Assembly (NCBI RefSeq): GCF_000466965.1
Contig: NZ_BATB01000034.1
Span: 1 to 39,566 of the forward strand
Length of the DNA stretch: 39,566 nucleotides
Direction: 5' to 3'
Origin: Limimaricola cinnabarinus LL-001
GTDB lineage: Bacteria > Pseudomonadota > Alphaproteobacteria > Rhodobacterales > Rhodobacteraceae
Shown: positions 18,323 to 27,782 of the stretch, piece by piece
Layout: each line of letters begins with the position of its first letter
Position numbering within the stretch: position 1 is the stretch's first letter
Program-made: the position numbers and the translations under genes
The notes under the pieces: generated by a model
Told to the model about the DNA's origin: nothing
The model's input: only the letters and a program-made list of their open reading frames with translations
The model's database searches: none

Positions 18323-21300
18323 ACGGCCTGATCGATGCGGCCTTCAGCCGGACCCGCACCGTCATCCTCGCGCTGATCGCGATCCTGAGCGTCGGCGCGC
18401 TGTCCTATGTCTCGATCCCCAAGGAAAGCTCGCCCGAGATCCCGATCCCGGTGGTCTATGTCTTCACCACGCTCGAAGGCATCTCGCCGCAGGATGCCGA
18501 GCGGCTGCTGATCGAGCCGATGGAGACCGAGTTCGGCGCGCTCACCGGCCTCAAGAAGATGGAGGCCTCGGCCAGCGAGGGCCACGCTTCGATCATGCTG
18601 GAGTTCGAGCCGGGCTTCGACGCCGACGAGGCGCTCGATAGCGTGCGCGAGGCCGCTGACCGCGCCTCTGGCGAGCTGCCCGATGACGCCAGCGACATCA
18701 CAGTGACCGAGACCAACACCGCGCTGTTCCCGATCCTCACCGCGATCCTCTCGGGCCCGGTGCCAGAGCGCACGCTGAACCAGCTGGCCGAGGATCTTCA
18801 GGACCGGATCGAGGGCTTGGGCGGCGTGCTGGAGGTCGATGTCGCGGGCTCGCGCAACGAGCTTCTGGAGGTGCTGATCGACCCCACGATCTTCGAGACC
18901 TACAACCTGTCCTTCGAGGAGCTGATCGGCCAGATCAGCCGCAACAACCGCCTGATCGCCGCCGGCGCCATCGAGAACGGCGCGGGTCGCATCGTGCTCA
19001 AGGTGCCGGGGCTGATCTCGGACATCGAAGACGTCATGGCGCTTCCCGTCAAGGTGCGCGGCGATACGGTCGTAACCTTCGGCGATGTCGCCACCATCCG
19101 CCGCACCTTTGCCGACCCGTCCGGCTTTGCCCGGATCGACGGCCAGCCGGCGCTGGCGCTCGAGGTCAAGAAGCGGATCGGCTCGAACGTCATCGAGACG
19201 GTGGCCGAAGTGAAGGAGGTCGTGGCCGAGGCGCAGGCCGGTTGGCCCGACAGCGTCGACATCAACTACATGCAAGACGAGAGCAAGCAGGTGAAGACCA
19301 TGCTCTCGGATCTCGAAGCCAACGTCATCGCCGCCGTAATCCTGGTGATGATCGTCATCGTCTGGGCGCTCGGCATCCGCTCGGCGCTGCTGGTCGGGCT
19401 CTCGATCCCGGGCGCCTTCCTCGCCGGCGTGACGCTGCTTCTGGCGATGGGCTTCACGATGAACCTCGTGGTGCTGTTCTCGCTCATCCTCGTGGTCGGC
19501 ATGCTGGTCGACGGCGCGATCGTCACCACCGAGCTGGCCGACCGCCAGTTGCAGGAGGGGGCCGCGCCGAAAGAGGCCTACGCCTATGCCGCCAAGCGCA
19601 TGGCCTGGCCGATCATCGCCTCGACCGCGACGACATTGTCGGTGTTCTTCCCGCTGCTGTTCTGGTCCGGCACGGTGGGCGAGTTCATGAAGTTCCTGCC
19701 GATCACGGTGATCCTGACGCTTTCGGCCTCGCTTTTCATGGCGCTGATCTTCATCCCCGTGGTGGGCGGGATCATCGGCAAGCGGCCGCCGCAATCGGCC
19801 GGAGACAAGGCCAAACTGCATGCCGCCGAAGCGGGCGACCCGCGCGCGATCAAGGGCTTTACCGGCGCCTATGTGCGCCTCTTGGAGAAGGCGATCCTGC
19901 GGCCATGGGCCACGCTGATGTTCGCCTTTGCCTTTCTGCTCGCGGGCTTCGGCGCTTACGGCCAGTTCGGCAATGGCGTCAGCTTCTTTCCCTCGGTCGA
20001 GCCGGACTTCATGCAGGTGCAGGTCCGCGCCCGCGACAACTTCTCGATCTTCGAACGTGATCAGCTGGTGCGCCGGGTCGAGGAGCGTCTGGTGGACGAG
20101 CCCGAGATCGCCAGCGTCTATGCCCGCTCCACCGCCGGGTCGGGGCAGGGCGACGAAGAGATCATCGGCACCATCCAGCTCGAACTCACCGAATGGGACA
20201 CACGCCGCACCGCGGCCGAGATCGGCGAGGAGATCCGCGGCGAGATGGCCGATATCGCCGGCATCGACGTGCAGGTGCAGACCGCGTCGAGCGGGCCTTC
20301 AGCAGGCAAGCCCGTCAACATCAAGGTTCGAAGCTCCGACCCCGAGGCCCAGGCCGCGGCGGTCGAGACGATCCGCGGTGCGATGGACCGCATCGGCGGC
20401 TTCACCGACGTCACCGACACGCGCCCGCTTCCGGGCGTCGAGTGGAGCATCCGGGTCAACCGCTCGGAGGCCGCACGTTTCGGGGCCGACGTGTCGCTCT
20501 TGGGTCAGGCGGTGCAGCTTCTGACGCAAGGCATCACCGTGGCCGACTACCGCCCGTCGGACGCCGACGGCTCGGTCGACATCCGCGTGCGCTTTCCCTC
20601 GGATGAGAGGACGCTCGAGGAACTGCAATCGCTACGCGTGCCGACCAATGCCGGTCTGGTGCCGATCTCGAACTTCGTGACCTTCGAGCCGAGCCCGCGC
20701 ACCGGCACGATCAAGCGCATCGACCAGCGCCGCGTCGTGTCGATCGAGGCCAACGTGGCACCGGGCGTGCTGGTGAACGATCAGATCACCGAGCTGCGCG
20801 GTGCGATCGAGGGCGCGGATCTGCCGGAAACGGTGGACTGGTCGTTCGGTGGCGAGGCGCAGGATCAGGCGGATGCGATGATCTTCCTCGTCGGGGCTTT
20901 TGCTGCGGCGATCATCCTGATGTTCGCGATCCTGGTGACGCAGTTCAACAGCTTCTACCAAAGCTTCGTGGTGATGTCGGCGATCGTGTTCTCGGTCGCG
21001 GGGGTGCTGTTCGGCCTGATCGTCACGGGCCGCCCCTTCGGCGTCGTGATGGGCGGCATCGGGGTGATCGCGTTGGCGGGCATCGTGGTGAACAACAACA
21101 TCGTGCTGATCGACACCTACAACGATCTCAAGAAGGCGGGCATGTCGCCCTACGAGGCGGCGATCCGCACCGGGGCGCAGCGTCTGCGGCCGGTGGTGCT
21201 CACCTCGGTGACGACGGCGCTGGGTCTGATGCCGATGGTGATCGGGCTCAACATCAACTTCTTCACCCGCGAGATCGTCTATGGCGCGCCCTCGACCCAG

Positions 21301-21468
21301 TGGTGGACCGAGCTGTCCTCGGCCATCGCCGGCGGCCTGATCGTGGCCACGGTGCTGACGCTGGTGGTGACGCCCGCGATGCTGATGCTCGGCGAGAAGA
21401 AGGGACGGCGGCACCTGCCGGCAGGGCAGGGCGGCGACACCACACCCGCCGCGATCCCGGCGCAGTAG
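18319..21468 (+). CDS. RND-family efflux pump inner-membrane transporter
   Basis: A 1049-residue proton-driven transporter of the AcrB-like superfamily, full length. It begins MNGLIDAAFSRTRTVILALI (transmembrane helix 1), followed by a porter domain with SPQDAERLLIEPMETE. The first membrane block contains LVVGMLVDGAIVTTELADRQ, with the acidic DGAIV pair typical of RND helix 4. The second half repeats the layout, with GIGVIALAGIVVNNNIVLID and TALGLMPMVIG near the C-terminus. Substrate cannot be told; the family includes multidrug and other exporters. Its partner adaptor is encoded just upstream; the outer-membrane partner must lie elsewhere. Confidence 0.95.
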   Translation: MNGLIDAAFSRTRTVILALIAILSVGALSYVSIPKESSPEIPIPVVYVFTTLEGISPQDAERLLIEPMETEFGALTGLKKMEASASEGHASIMLEFEPGFDADEALDSVREAADRASGELPDDASDITVTETNTALFPILTAILSGPVPERTLNQLAEDLQDRIEGLGGVLEVDVAGSRNELLEVLIDPTIFETYNLSFEELIGQISRNNRLIAAGAIENGAGRIVLKVPGLISDIEDVMALPVKVRGDTVVTFGDVATIRRTFADPSGFARIDGQPALALEVKKRIGSNVIETVAEVKEVVAEAQAGWPDSVDINYMQDESKQVKTMLSDLEANVIAAVILVMIVIVWALGIRSALLVGLSIPGAFLAGVTLLLAMGFTMNLVVLFSLILVVGMLVDGAIVTTELADRQLQEGAAPKEAYAYAAKRMAWPIIASTATTLSVFFPLLFWSGTVGEFMKFLPITVILTLSASLFMALIFIPVVGGIIGKRPPQSAGDKAKLHAAEAGDPRAIKGFTGAYVRLLEKAILRPWATLMFAFAFLLAGFGAYGQFGNGVSFFPSVEPDFMQVQVRARDNFSIFERDQLVRRVEERLVDEPEIASVYARSTAGSGQGDEEIIGTIQLELTEWDTRRTAAEIGEEIRGEMADIAGIDVQVQTASSGPSAGKPVNIKVRSSDPEAQAAAVETIRGAMDRIGGFTDVTDTRPLPGVEWSIRVNRSEAARFGADVSLLGQAVQLLTQGITVADYRPSDADGSVDIRVRFPSDERTLEELQSLRVPTNAGLVPISNFVTFEPSPRTGTIKRIDQRRVVSIEANVAPGVLVNDQITELRGAIEGADLPETVDWSFGGEAQDQADAMIFLVGAFAAAIILMFAILVTQFNSFYQSFVVMSAIVFSVAGVLFGLIVTGRPFGVVMGGIGVIALAGIVVNNNIVLIDTYNDLKKAGMSPYEAAIRTGAQRLRPVVLTSVTTALGLMPMVIGLNINFFTREIVYGAPSTQWWTELSSAIAGGLIVATVLTLVVTPAMLMLGEKKGRRHLPAGQGGDTTPAAIPAQ

Positions 21469-21486
21469 TAGAAGAGGGCCGAACGC

Positions 21487-21512
21487 GCCCCGCATTCGAA
21501 AGATCGCGGGGC
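21487..21512. terminator. Hairpin between convergent RND-pump and inositol-ABC operons
   Basis: GCCCCGC and GCGGGGC (7-bp perfect stem, 12-base loop) lie in the 87-bp gap between two convergent operons. There is no T tract, so this is a candidate bidirectional terminator only. Confidence 0.4.
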
Positions 21513-21555
21513 CGTCCTGTTCCGTGCGTCGGACGGGGCGGCCTTGGCCCTCGGG

Positions 21556-22335
21556 TCAGACCGTGCTGCCGAGACTGCTCTCGAGTGTTGCAAGTTCCTG
21601 TCCACCCGCCATCAAGTCCTGAAGCTCCTCGGGCGTGATCTCGCCGCGCTTGGCGGTGCCATAGGTGCGGCCCCGGTTCAGCACGGTGAAGCGGTCGCCC
21701 ACCGCCATGGCGTGGCGCACGTTGTGGGTGATGAAGACCACCGCCACGCCCTGCTTGCGCACCTTGTCGATGGTGGCGAGGACGTTGGCGGTCTGGCGTA
21801 CGCCCAAGGCCGAGGTCGGCTCGTCGAGGATCAGCACGCGGGCGCCGAAATGCACCGCGCGGGCGATCGCCACGGTCTGGCGTTCGCCGCCCGAGAGCGT
21901 GCCGACCGCCTGGTCCGGGCCGCGCAGCACGATGCCCATCTTTTCCATCTCGGTCATGGTCGTGCGGTTGGCGAGGTCGTGGTCGAAGAAGGAAAAGGGG
22001 CCGATCTTGCGCACCGGCTCGTTGCCCATGAAGAAGTTGCGGCTCACCGACATCAGCGGGATCATCGCGAGATGCTGGTGCACGGTGGCGATCCCGGCGG
22101 CGATGGCGTCGCGCGGATCGGCGAAGTGCATGTCGCGCCCTTCGAACAGGATCTTGCCGCGGGTCGGCTTGTGCACGCCCGAAAGCGTCTTGATGAAGGT
22201 CGATTTGCCCGCGCCGTTGTCGCCCAGAAGGCAGTGACATTCGCCGGCGTGGATGTCGACCGAGACGCCCGCAAGCGCGATGACCGAGCCGAAATGCTTC
22301 TCGATGTTCTTCATCTGGATCAGGGGCTGGGTCAT
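21556..22335 (-). CDS. Sugar/inositol ABC transporter ATP-binding protein (half-size, FrcA-like)
   Basis: A 259-residue single-domain ABC ATPase of the carbohydrate CUT2 group. Walker A GDNGAGKS is at about residue 38, signature LSGGERQT, Walker [14 protein letters not shown] and switch His in [10 protein letters not shown]. Most CUT2 ATPases (RbsA, IatA) are fused duplicates of about 500 residues; this one, like FrcA, must work as a homodimer. It is the last gene of the minus-strand operon 24477-21556, one base after the permease. Its inositol assignment is inferred from the adjoining iol genes and the shared LacI operator. Confidence 0.92.
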   Translation of the reverse strand: MTQPLIQMKNIEKHFGSVIALAGVSVDIHAGECHCLLGDNGAGKSTFIKTLSGVHKPTRGKILFEGRDMHFADPRDAIAAGIATVHQHLAMIPLMSVSRNFFMGNEPVRKIGPFSFFDHDLANRTTMTEMEKMGIVLRGPDQAVGTLSGGERQTVAIARAVHFGARVLILDEPTSALGVRQTANVLATIDKVRKQGVAVVFITHNVRHAMAVGDRFTVLNRGRTYGTAKRGEITPEELQDLMAGGQELATLESSLGSTV

Positions 22336-22336
22336 G

Positions 22337-23456
22337 TCAGCGTTCTCCGGTGATGATGCGGCGGATATAGGTGTTGAGGATCACGGCGAAGAGCAGGATC
22401 ACCCCGAGGAATACCCGGAAGAGCGAGCTTTCGACGCCCGCGAAGAACAGCCCCTGCTGGACCACGCCGAAGATCAGCGCGCCCAAGGCTGCCCCGATGA
22501 CCGAGCCGTAGCCCCCCGTCAGCAGAGCGCCGCCGATAACTACGGCGATGATCGCCTCGAATTCCTTCAGGAGGCCGCGATCGGCACCAGCGGAGCCGAA
22601 CTCCATCACCTGACAGGCGGCAAAGACGGTGGCGCAGAAGGCGGTGAACATGAACATGGAGATCTTGACCCGGTTCACCGGCACGCCCGAATTGCGCGCG
22701 GCCTCGGCGTCGCCACCGGCGGCGAAGATCCAGTTGCCGAAGCGCGTCCGGGTCAGCAGCACGTGGCCCACCACGACGAGACCAAGCGCCCAGACGATCA
22801 GCATCGGGATGCCGTTGACCACCGGCTCGCCTTCACGCGTGCCGCGCTCGAACGTGGCGATGATCCCGGACTCGCCCATCCATGTGAAGAATCCCTGCCC
22901 GATGGTGCCGCCAAAGAGATTGGCGAGCCAGTCGCCTTCGGCCGCCTCGCGGATGCCCCCGATGATGGTCTTGCGCTCGATGGTCTGCGGCAGAAAGATC
23001 GTGAAGCCGCGCAAGATGAACAAAAAAGGCCAGCGTCACGATGAAGCTGGGCAGGCCCGTGCGCACGACGATGAAGCCGTTGAGCGCACCGATCGACACG
23101 CACAGCGCGAAGGTCACGAGGATCGCGATCCACATCGGCCAGCCCAGCGTCACGCCGAAGATGGCGATCATCATGCCGGCAAAACCGATCATCGAGCCGA
23201 CCGAAAGGTCGAATTCGCCCGCGATCATCAGGAGGCAGGCGCCGACGGCGATGATCATGAACTGCGCCGAGACGACGGACCAGTTCATGATGCCCTGGCT
23301 GTTGAACATGCCGCTGTCGAAGGCGAACAGTCCAAAGAAGACGAACACCGCCACGGTGCCCACGATGCCGCCCAGCTCGGGGCGGATCATCGCGCGGCGC
23401 ATCGGCGAGATCTGCTTGACCCGTTCGTCCATCACGATTTGCGGTGTATCTGCCAT
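22337..23456 (-). CDS. Sugar/inositol ABC transporter permease (RbsC/FrcC-like), one frameshift
   Basis: Inner-membrane permease of the CUT2 group. The first frame (ATG 23456, [15 protein letters not shown]) contains [21 protein letters not shown], the conserved GEFDLSVGS element. It is interrupted at a run of six A on the plus strand (23022-23027). Removing one base joins LAF to [16 protein letters not shown], and the second frame continues to ...[14 protein letters not shown]. Restored length is 372 residues with about ten membrane segments. This is the only one of the window's thirteen indels that is an insertion, and it is in a homopolymer, which points to a sequence error. Confidence 0.9.
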
Positions 23457-23530
23457 GCCGGCTCACTCCAGGGATCGGTTGAAATCAGGTTGGGGGCGGC
23501 GCGAGGGGAGGGGCCGCCCCCGTCGCACGC

Positions 23531-24477
23531 TCAGCGGTATTCGCCGGCGAACTTCTCGACCATCTCCAGCGCCTCGGCTGTGACGAAGCCGGGGCCGGAG
23601 TTGATGTTGTTGCCGGGCAGCACGCCGTAGCGGTGGTAATTGGTCATCACCACGACGGGCAAGTAGGCCTGCAGGAAGGGCTGCTGGTCGATGCCCCACT
23701 CGATCACGCCATCCTTGATGCCCTGCACGATTTCGGCACCCAGATCGAAGGTGCCGAAATAGATGTCGCCCGCCATGCCGGTCTCATCGAGCGCGAGCAG
23801 CGTCGGATCGGCCGAGGTCGGCCCGAGGGTGAGCACCGCGTCGGTTTCGGGGTTGGCCGAGAGGTAGGCCTGCACCCGGTTCTTGATCTCGGCTGGATCC
23901 TGACCGCTGTCGATCATCTGCTCGCCCAGCTCGATGCCGAGCCCGTCGGCAAAGCCTGGCAGCGCTCGGTCGAGGCGGGCGAGCTGATGTAGTGGTTCAC
24001 GCAGAGAAAGCTTTCGACGCCGTCCCCCTTGGCGCGTTCGCCCGCCGCAAGGCCCGCGTCGTATTCCGGCTGGCCCACATACATCAGCGCGCCGACCTCG
24101 CGCGCCTGCTCGGGCGTGCCCGAATTCATGATGATCACGTCGACGCCGCTGTCGACCGCCGAGCGGACCGGACCCGAGAGCACGTCGAAATCCGACAGGG
24201 TGGTGATTATGCCGTCCGGGCCGCTGGCGGCGGCCTGTTCGATGATCCGCGCCATGTCGGCGAGATCGCCGGTCGGCGGGTTGCGGTACTCGACCTCCAC
24301 GTCCATCTGCTCGGCGGCGAGCGCGATCGCGTTCTTGATGGTGTTCCACCAGCTGTCGCTGTCGGGGGCGTGGCTGACGAGGATGTATTTCTCGCCCTCG
24401 GCCTGCGCTGTGGTGGCGGCGATCAACGGCGTGGCGGCGACGGTCGCGGCCAGCAGCAGCTTGTATGTCGGTGTCAT
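23531..24477 (-). CDS. Sugar/inositol ABC transporter substrate-binding protein, one frameshift
   Basis: Periplasmic binding protein of the ribose/inositol type (peripla_BP_4-like). The start is ATG 24477 with GGGAGG 8 bases upstream. The signal peptide is MTPTYKLLLAATVAATPLIA, with cleavage near AQAEG. The mature part starts YILVSHAPDSDSWWNTIKN and keeps the DGIITTLSDFDV and DVIIMNSGTPEQ elements of this fold. One missing base in a G run near 23956 breaks the frame between STERCQ and GFADGLG; restored length is 315 residues. It is first in the operon and lies just downstream of the palindromic LacI operator at 24567. Confidence 0.9.
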
Positions 24478-24566
24478 CGGACATCCCTCCCTGGTGTCGT
24501 CGGTTGTGTCGAAGAGCGGTCCTCCACCGGCCCTTCGACTCCGACTACAGCACAAGGCCACACGTT

Positions 24567-24582
24567 TTGCAACCGGTTGCAA
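24567..24582. promoter_or_regulatory. LacI-family operator (perfect 16-bp palindrome), importer and regulator promoters
   Basis: TTGCAACCGGTTGCAA is perfectly self-complementary with a central CG, the usual architecture of LacI-family operators. It lies between the divergent binding-protein gene (minus) and lacI-type gene (plus). The identical core recurs at 28915-28930, before the iol enzyme genes. On the minus strand its right half could overlap a -35 element (TTGCAA, 17 bases, TGTAGT), consistent with repression. The two matching sites and the LacI gene between them give strong joint support. Confidence 0.87.
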
Positions 24583-24663
24583 TAGGCCGTGACGCAACTC
24601 ATGCTGGACGCGGGCGTTCGGTGAGGTAGAGCTATGCGGTCGCGGGAAGGAAGGCGGGGGGTC

Positions 24664-25671
24664 ATGGTGGTCACGCTCAAGGAGGTCGCCGAACGGGCGG
24701 GCGTGTCGCGCTCGGCGGTGTCGCGCACCTTCACCGACGGGGCCTCGGTCTCGCCCAAGATGCGGCGCAAGGTCGAGAAGGCGGCGCGCGATCTAGGCTA
24801 CAGCCCGAACGCCTTGGCCTCCTCGCTCACCACCGGACGCACCAAGCTGATCGGGCTGGTATCGAGCAACTTTCACAACCCGTTCTTCCTTGAAATCTTC
24901 GATCTGTTCACCCGTGGCCTGCAAGAGCGCGGGCTGCGGCCCCTGCTGGTCAATCTCTCGGGCGAGACCGAGCCCGAAAACTCGGTGCGGATGCTGCGGC
25001 AATACTCGGTCGACGGCGTGATCGTCGCCTCCTCGACCCTGCCGCCGGGCTTTGCAATCGCGTTCCGCGAGGCGGGGGTGCCGGTGGTCAACGCCTTCGG
25101 GCGCTATGCCTCGGACCCGCAGGTGCACACGGTCGGGATCGACAACGTCGAATGCGGCCGGATAGCGGCGCGAACGCTGATCGCGCGCGGCTATGATCAG
25201 CTGGCGTTTCTCGGCGGCCCGGAGAGCGCCACTTCGACCCAAGATCGCCTGACCGGGTTCCGCGCCGAGATCGCGCAGCGGCATGGTGCCGAGCCGAGCG
25301 TGTCCTTCGCCGAGGCCTACACCTTCGAGGCGGGTCGGAGCGAGATGCAGCGCCTGTTGCAGGCGCCGCCGGCGGAGGCCTATTTCTGCGGCGACGACGT
25401 ATTGTCGATCGGCGCGCTGTCGGCGCTGCGCGATCACGGGCTGTCGGTGCCGGGCGATGTCGGCGTGCTCGGGCTCAACGACATGGAAATGGCGGGCTGG
25501 GCCGGAACCGACCTGACTACGATCCGCCAGCCGATACGGCAGATCGTCGCCTCCTCGATCGAACTGATGGGGGCGATGCTCGACGAGCCGGACCGCTATC
25601 CGGAGGCACGGGTGTTTCCCTGCCGGATCGTCGAGCGTGCCACGCTCAGACCGCTGCCCGAGGCGGGTTGA
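24664..25671 (+). CDS. LacI-family transcriptional regulator of the inositol module
   Basis: A 335-residue regulator. The LacI helix-turn-helix is at residues 3-27 (TLKEVAERAGVSRSAVSRTF) with hinge helix SPNALASSLTTGRT near 50. A periplasmic-binding-protein-like effector domain follows (LIGLVSSNFHNPFFLEIFDL; VFPCRIVERATLRP at the end). The start is ATG 24664, which places the DNA-binding domain at the very N-terminus; an upstream in-frame ATG at 24634 would add ten basic residues. Two copies of a LacI-type palindrome flank the controlled operons. The inducer is probably an inositol or a catabolic intermediate, by context only. Confidence 0.92.
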   Translation: MVVTLKEVAERAGVSRSAVSRTFTDGASVSPKMRRKVEKAARDLGYSPNALASSLTTGRTKLIGLVSSNFHNPFFLEIFDLFTRGLQERGLRPLLVNLSGETEPENSVRMLRQYSVDGVIVASSTLPPGFAIAFREAGVPVVNAFGRYASDPQVHTVGIDNVECGRIAARTLIARGYDQLAFLGGPESATSTQDRLTGFRAEIAQRHGAEPSVSFAEAYTFEAGRSEMQRLLQAPPAEAYFCGDDVLSIGALSALRDHGLSVPGDVGVLGLNDMEMAGWAGTDLTTIRQPIRQIVASSIELMGAMLDEPDRYPEARVFPCRIVERATLRPLPEAG

Positions 25672-25694
25672 GCCGGGGCCTTGGCGGCCCCGGC
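25672..25694. terminator. Bidirectional terminator hairpin between lacI-type and Gfo/Idh genes
   Basis: GCCGGGGCC-TTGGC-GGCCCCGGC is a perfect 9-bp stem with a 5-base loop. It begins at the first base after the lacI-type stop codon and fills most of the 32-bp gap between two convergent genes. There is no T tract, but the strength and position make termination in both directions likely. Confidence 0.7.
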
Positions 25695-25703
25695 CCTACG
25701 GAT

Positions 25704-26861
25704 CTAGCGGAACATCGGTGGCCGGGCCTCGGTCCAGATGCCGTCGCTCCTGCTGCTTTCGGCCACGGCGAAGACGGCCGCCATGGAGCGCAGGCCGTCC
25801 TCGGCGCGCGGATAGAGATCGGCGGCAGCGTCCATCTCGCGACCCGTCTTTCGCGCGGCGATCGCCTCGGCGAGGTCGGCATAGATGTTGGCGAAGGCCA
25901 AAGGCATCCCCTCGGCATGGCCGATCGTCACCCTGCTGCTGCGATCGGCCTCGGGGGAGAGCCCGGCCTCACCGCGCTCGATCACTTGACGGCGACCGCC
26001 AAGCGGCATCCAGTAGAGCTGGTTCGGCTGCTCCTGCGCCCATGACAGCCCGCCCTTTTCGCCAAAGACCTGAAGCGTCAGACCGTGCTGGCGACCGATC
26101 GCCACGGAGGAGGTCCAGAGCCGCCCTACCGCGCCGCCGTCGAAGCGCAGATTGACCATCGCGTCGTCTTCGAGCGTGCGGCTTTCGATGCAACTCACCG
26201 TGTCGGCGGAGAGGCGCTCCAGCTCCTGCCCGATCACGAAGCTTGCCATGTGCAGCGCGTGGATGCCGCAATCGGCGAATTGCGCCGAAACGCCCGCCTG
26301 CGCCGGGTCGTAGCGCCAGCGCACGCGCGGGTTGTCGGCATCGGCCGCGTCGGCGTGGTGGCCATGCGCAAACTCGGCCTTTACGAGCCGGATATTTCCA
26401 AGGTCGCCGCGCGCCACCATGGCCCGCATGTGCCGCACCAGCGAGTAGCCCGAATAGCCATAGTTCACGGCACAAATTCGACTTGTTTCCCGGGCGATAG
26501 ATACAATCTCCTCACCCTCCTCGACGGTCATGGTCATCGGCTTTTCGCACAGCACGTGGAAGCCCGCGCGAAGGAAGTCGCGGGTGATCTCGAAATGCGT
26601 GGCATTGGGTGTGGCCACGGTGACGAGGTCGATCCGGTCGGGCCGGTCGCGCTCGCCCTCCAGCATTTCGCGCCAGTCGCCATAGGCACGGTCCGCGTCG
26701 AGGCCCAGACGGCGACCATATTCCCGCCCGGCTTCGGCACGGTGGTCAAGCGCGCCCGCGCGGAACTCGAACAGCCCGTCGAGGCCCGCGCCCAGGCGAT
26801 GCGCCGGGCCGATCTGGCTGCCTTCGCCGCCGCCGATCATGCCCCATCCCAGTTTCGTCAT
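25704..26861 (-). CDS. Gfo/Idh/MocA-family NAD(P)-dependent oxidoreductase
   Basis: A 385-residue dehydrogenase. The Rossmann fold opens with LGWGMIGGGEGSQIGPAHR; the family motif CEKPM is at the end of the nucleotide-binding domain. The C-terminal half is the usual beta-sheet domain, with DCGIHALHMA supplying the conserved Asp and His of the active site. It is the third gene of the minus-strand operon that also encodes the second dehydrogenase and IolE, 12 bp after iolE. In inositol clusters such proteins oxidise myo-, scyllo- or chiro-inositol or act on inososes; which one here is not decidable from sequence. It diverges from the classical IolG of about 340 residues. Confidence 0.88.
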   Translation of the reverse strand: MTKLGWGMIGGGEGSQIGPAHRLGAGLDGLFEFRAGALDHRAEAGREYGRRLGLDADRAYGDWREMLEGERDRPDRIDLVTVATPNATHFEITRDFLRAGFHVLCEKPMTMTVEEGEEIVSIARETSRICAVNYGYSGYSLVRHMRAMVARGDLGNIRLVKAEFAHGHHADAADADNPRVRWRYDPAQAGVSAQFADCGIHALHMASFVIGQELERLSADTVSCIESRTLEDDAMVNLRFDGGAVGRLWTSSVAIGRQHGLTLQVFGEKGGLSWAQEQPNQLYWMPLGGRRQVIERGEAGLSPEADRSSRVTIGHAEGMPLAFANIYADLAEAIAARKTGREMDAAADLYPRAEDGLRSMAAVFAVAESSRSDGIWTEARPPMFR

Positions 26862-26873
26862 GGCCGGACCTCC

Positions 26874-27766
26874 CTATTTGAAGCCGATGGATTCGAGATA
26901 TTCGCGGTTCTTGCGGGCATCATTCAGCGGGTCGGGGTCGAGCGTCGGGTCGCAATCCTGCTCGACCGTGCACCAGCCTTCGAAGCCTGCGTCCAGCAGC
27001 GCCAGCCGCACGGCAGGAAAATCGACGTCGCCTTCGCCCAGATTGCAAAAGATGCCCTGCCCGCAGGCGTCGTAGAAACCGTACGGGTTTCGATCACGTG
27101 CGCCTTAACTTTGGGGTCGATATCCTTGAAGTGTATATATGAAATGCGGTTCTTATGGCGATGGATGAAGTTCACCGGATCAAAGCCTGCATATGAGTGA
27201 TGTCCGGTGTCAAAACAGATCTTTAGGATGCGGTCATCCACCTCTTCGAGAAGCCGTTCCAACTCGGGCTCGAAATCCATGAAGCCCGCGGCATGGGCGT
27301 GGATGCCAGTGGTCAGCCCGTATTCCTCGGTGCCGATCCGGGCGATCGTGGCGATGCGCTCGCGAAAAGCGGCCCATTCGGCGGTGTCCATCTGCTCGGC
27401 CTCGGTCGCACGCCCTGCGGTCGGCGCGCGGCGCGGCGAGATCGAGTCGATCAGCACGAGGTGCTCGGCCCCATGCGCCTTGAGGGCGCGGCAGGTGCGA
27501 TGCGCGGCATCGAGCACGTCTTCCCACGCATCGGGGTCGTGGAACGGGCGGAACACCACGCCGCCGATGAGCTGTAGCCCGTGCTCGTCGAGCGCCCCGC
27601 CCAACTCGGCCGGGTCCTCGGGCACGTAGCCCACCGGGCCCAGCTCGATGCCCTTGTAACCCGCCTGCGCGCAGTCGCGCAGCACGTTGCGCCAATCGGG
27701 GTTGCGCGGGTCGTTCGCGAATTCGACCCCCCATGAACAGGGGGCGTTGCCAATCCTGATCGTCAT
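26874..27766 (-). CDS. iolE: Myo-inosose-2 dehydratase-like TIM-barrel protein, one frameshift
   Basis: Predicted to dehydrate 2-keto-myo-inositol to the diketone used by IolD. The start is ATG 27766 (MTIRIGNAPCSWGVEFANDP), with AGAGGA 6 bases upstream. The AP-endonuclease-2/xylose-isomerase-like barrel shows GYKGIELGPVGYVP, LTTGIHAHAAGFMDFEPELE, CFDTGHHSYAG (metal ligands) and YIHFKDIDPKVKAHVI. A missing base in a C run near 27079 shifts the frame after ETRT; the corrected end is GFYDACGQGIFCNLGEGDVD ... EGWCTVEQDCDP ... REYLESIGFK, stopping at 26874. Length becomes 297, as in IolE proteins. It lies between two Gfo/Idh genes in one operon. Confidence 0.82.
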
Positions 27767-27782
27767 CTCGTGTCCTCTGCTC

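Noticed and set aside
22337..23456. Two separate permease genes in the inositol importer
   Set aside because: The halves join perfectly into one RbsC-like protein when one A is removed from the run at 23022-23027.
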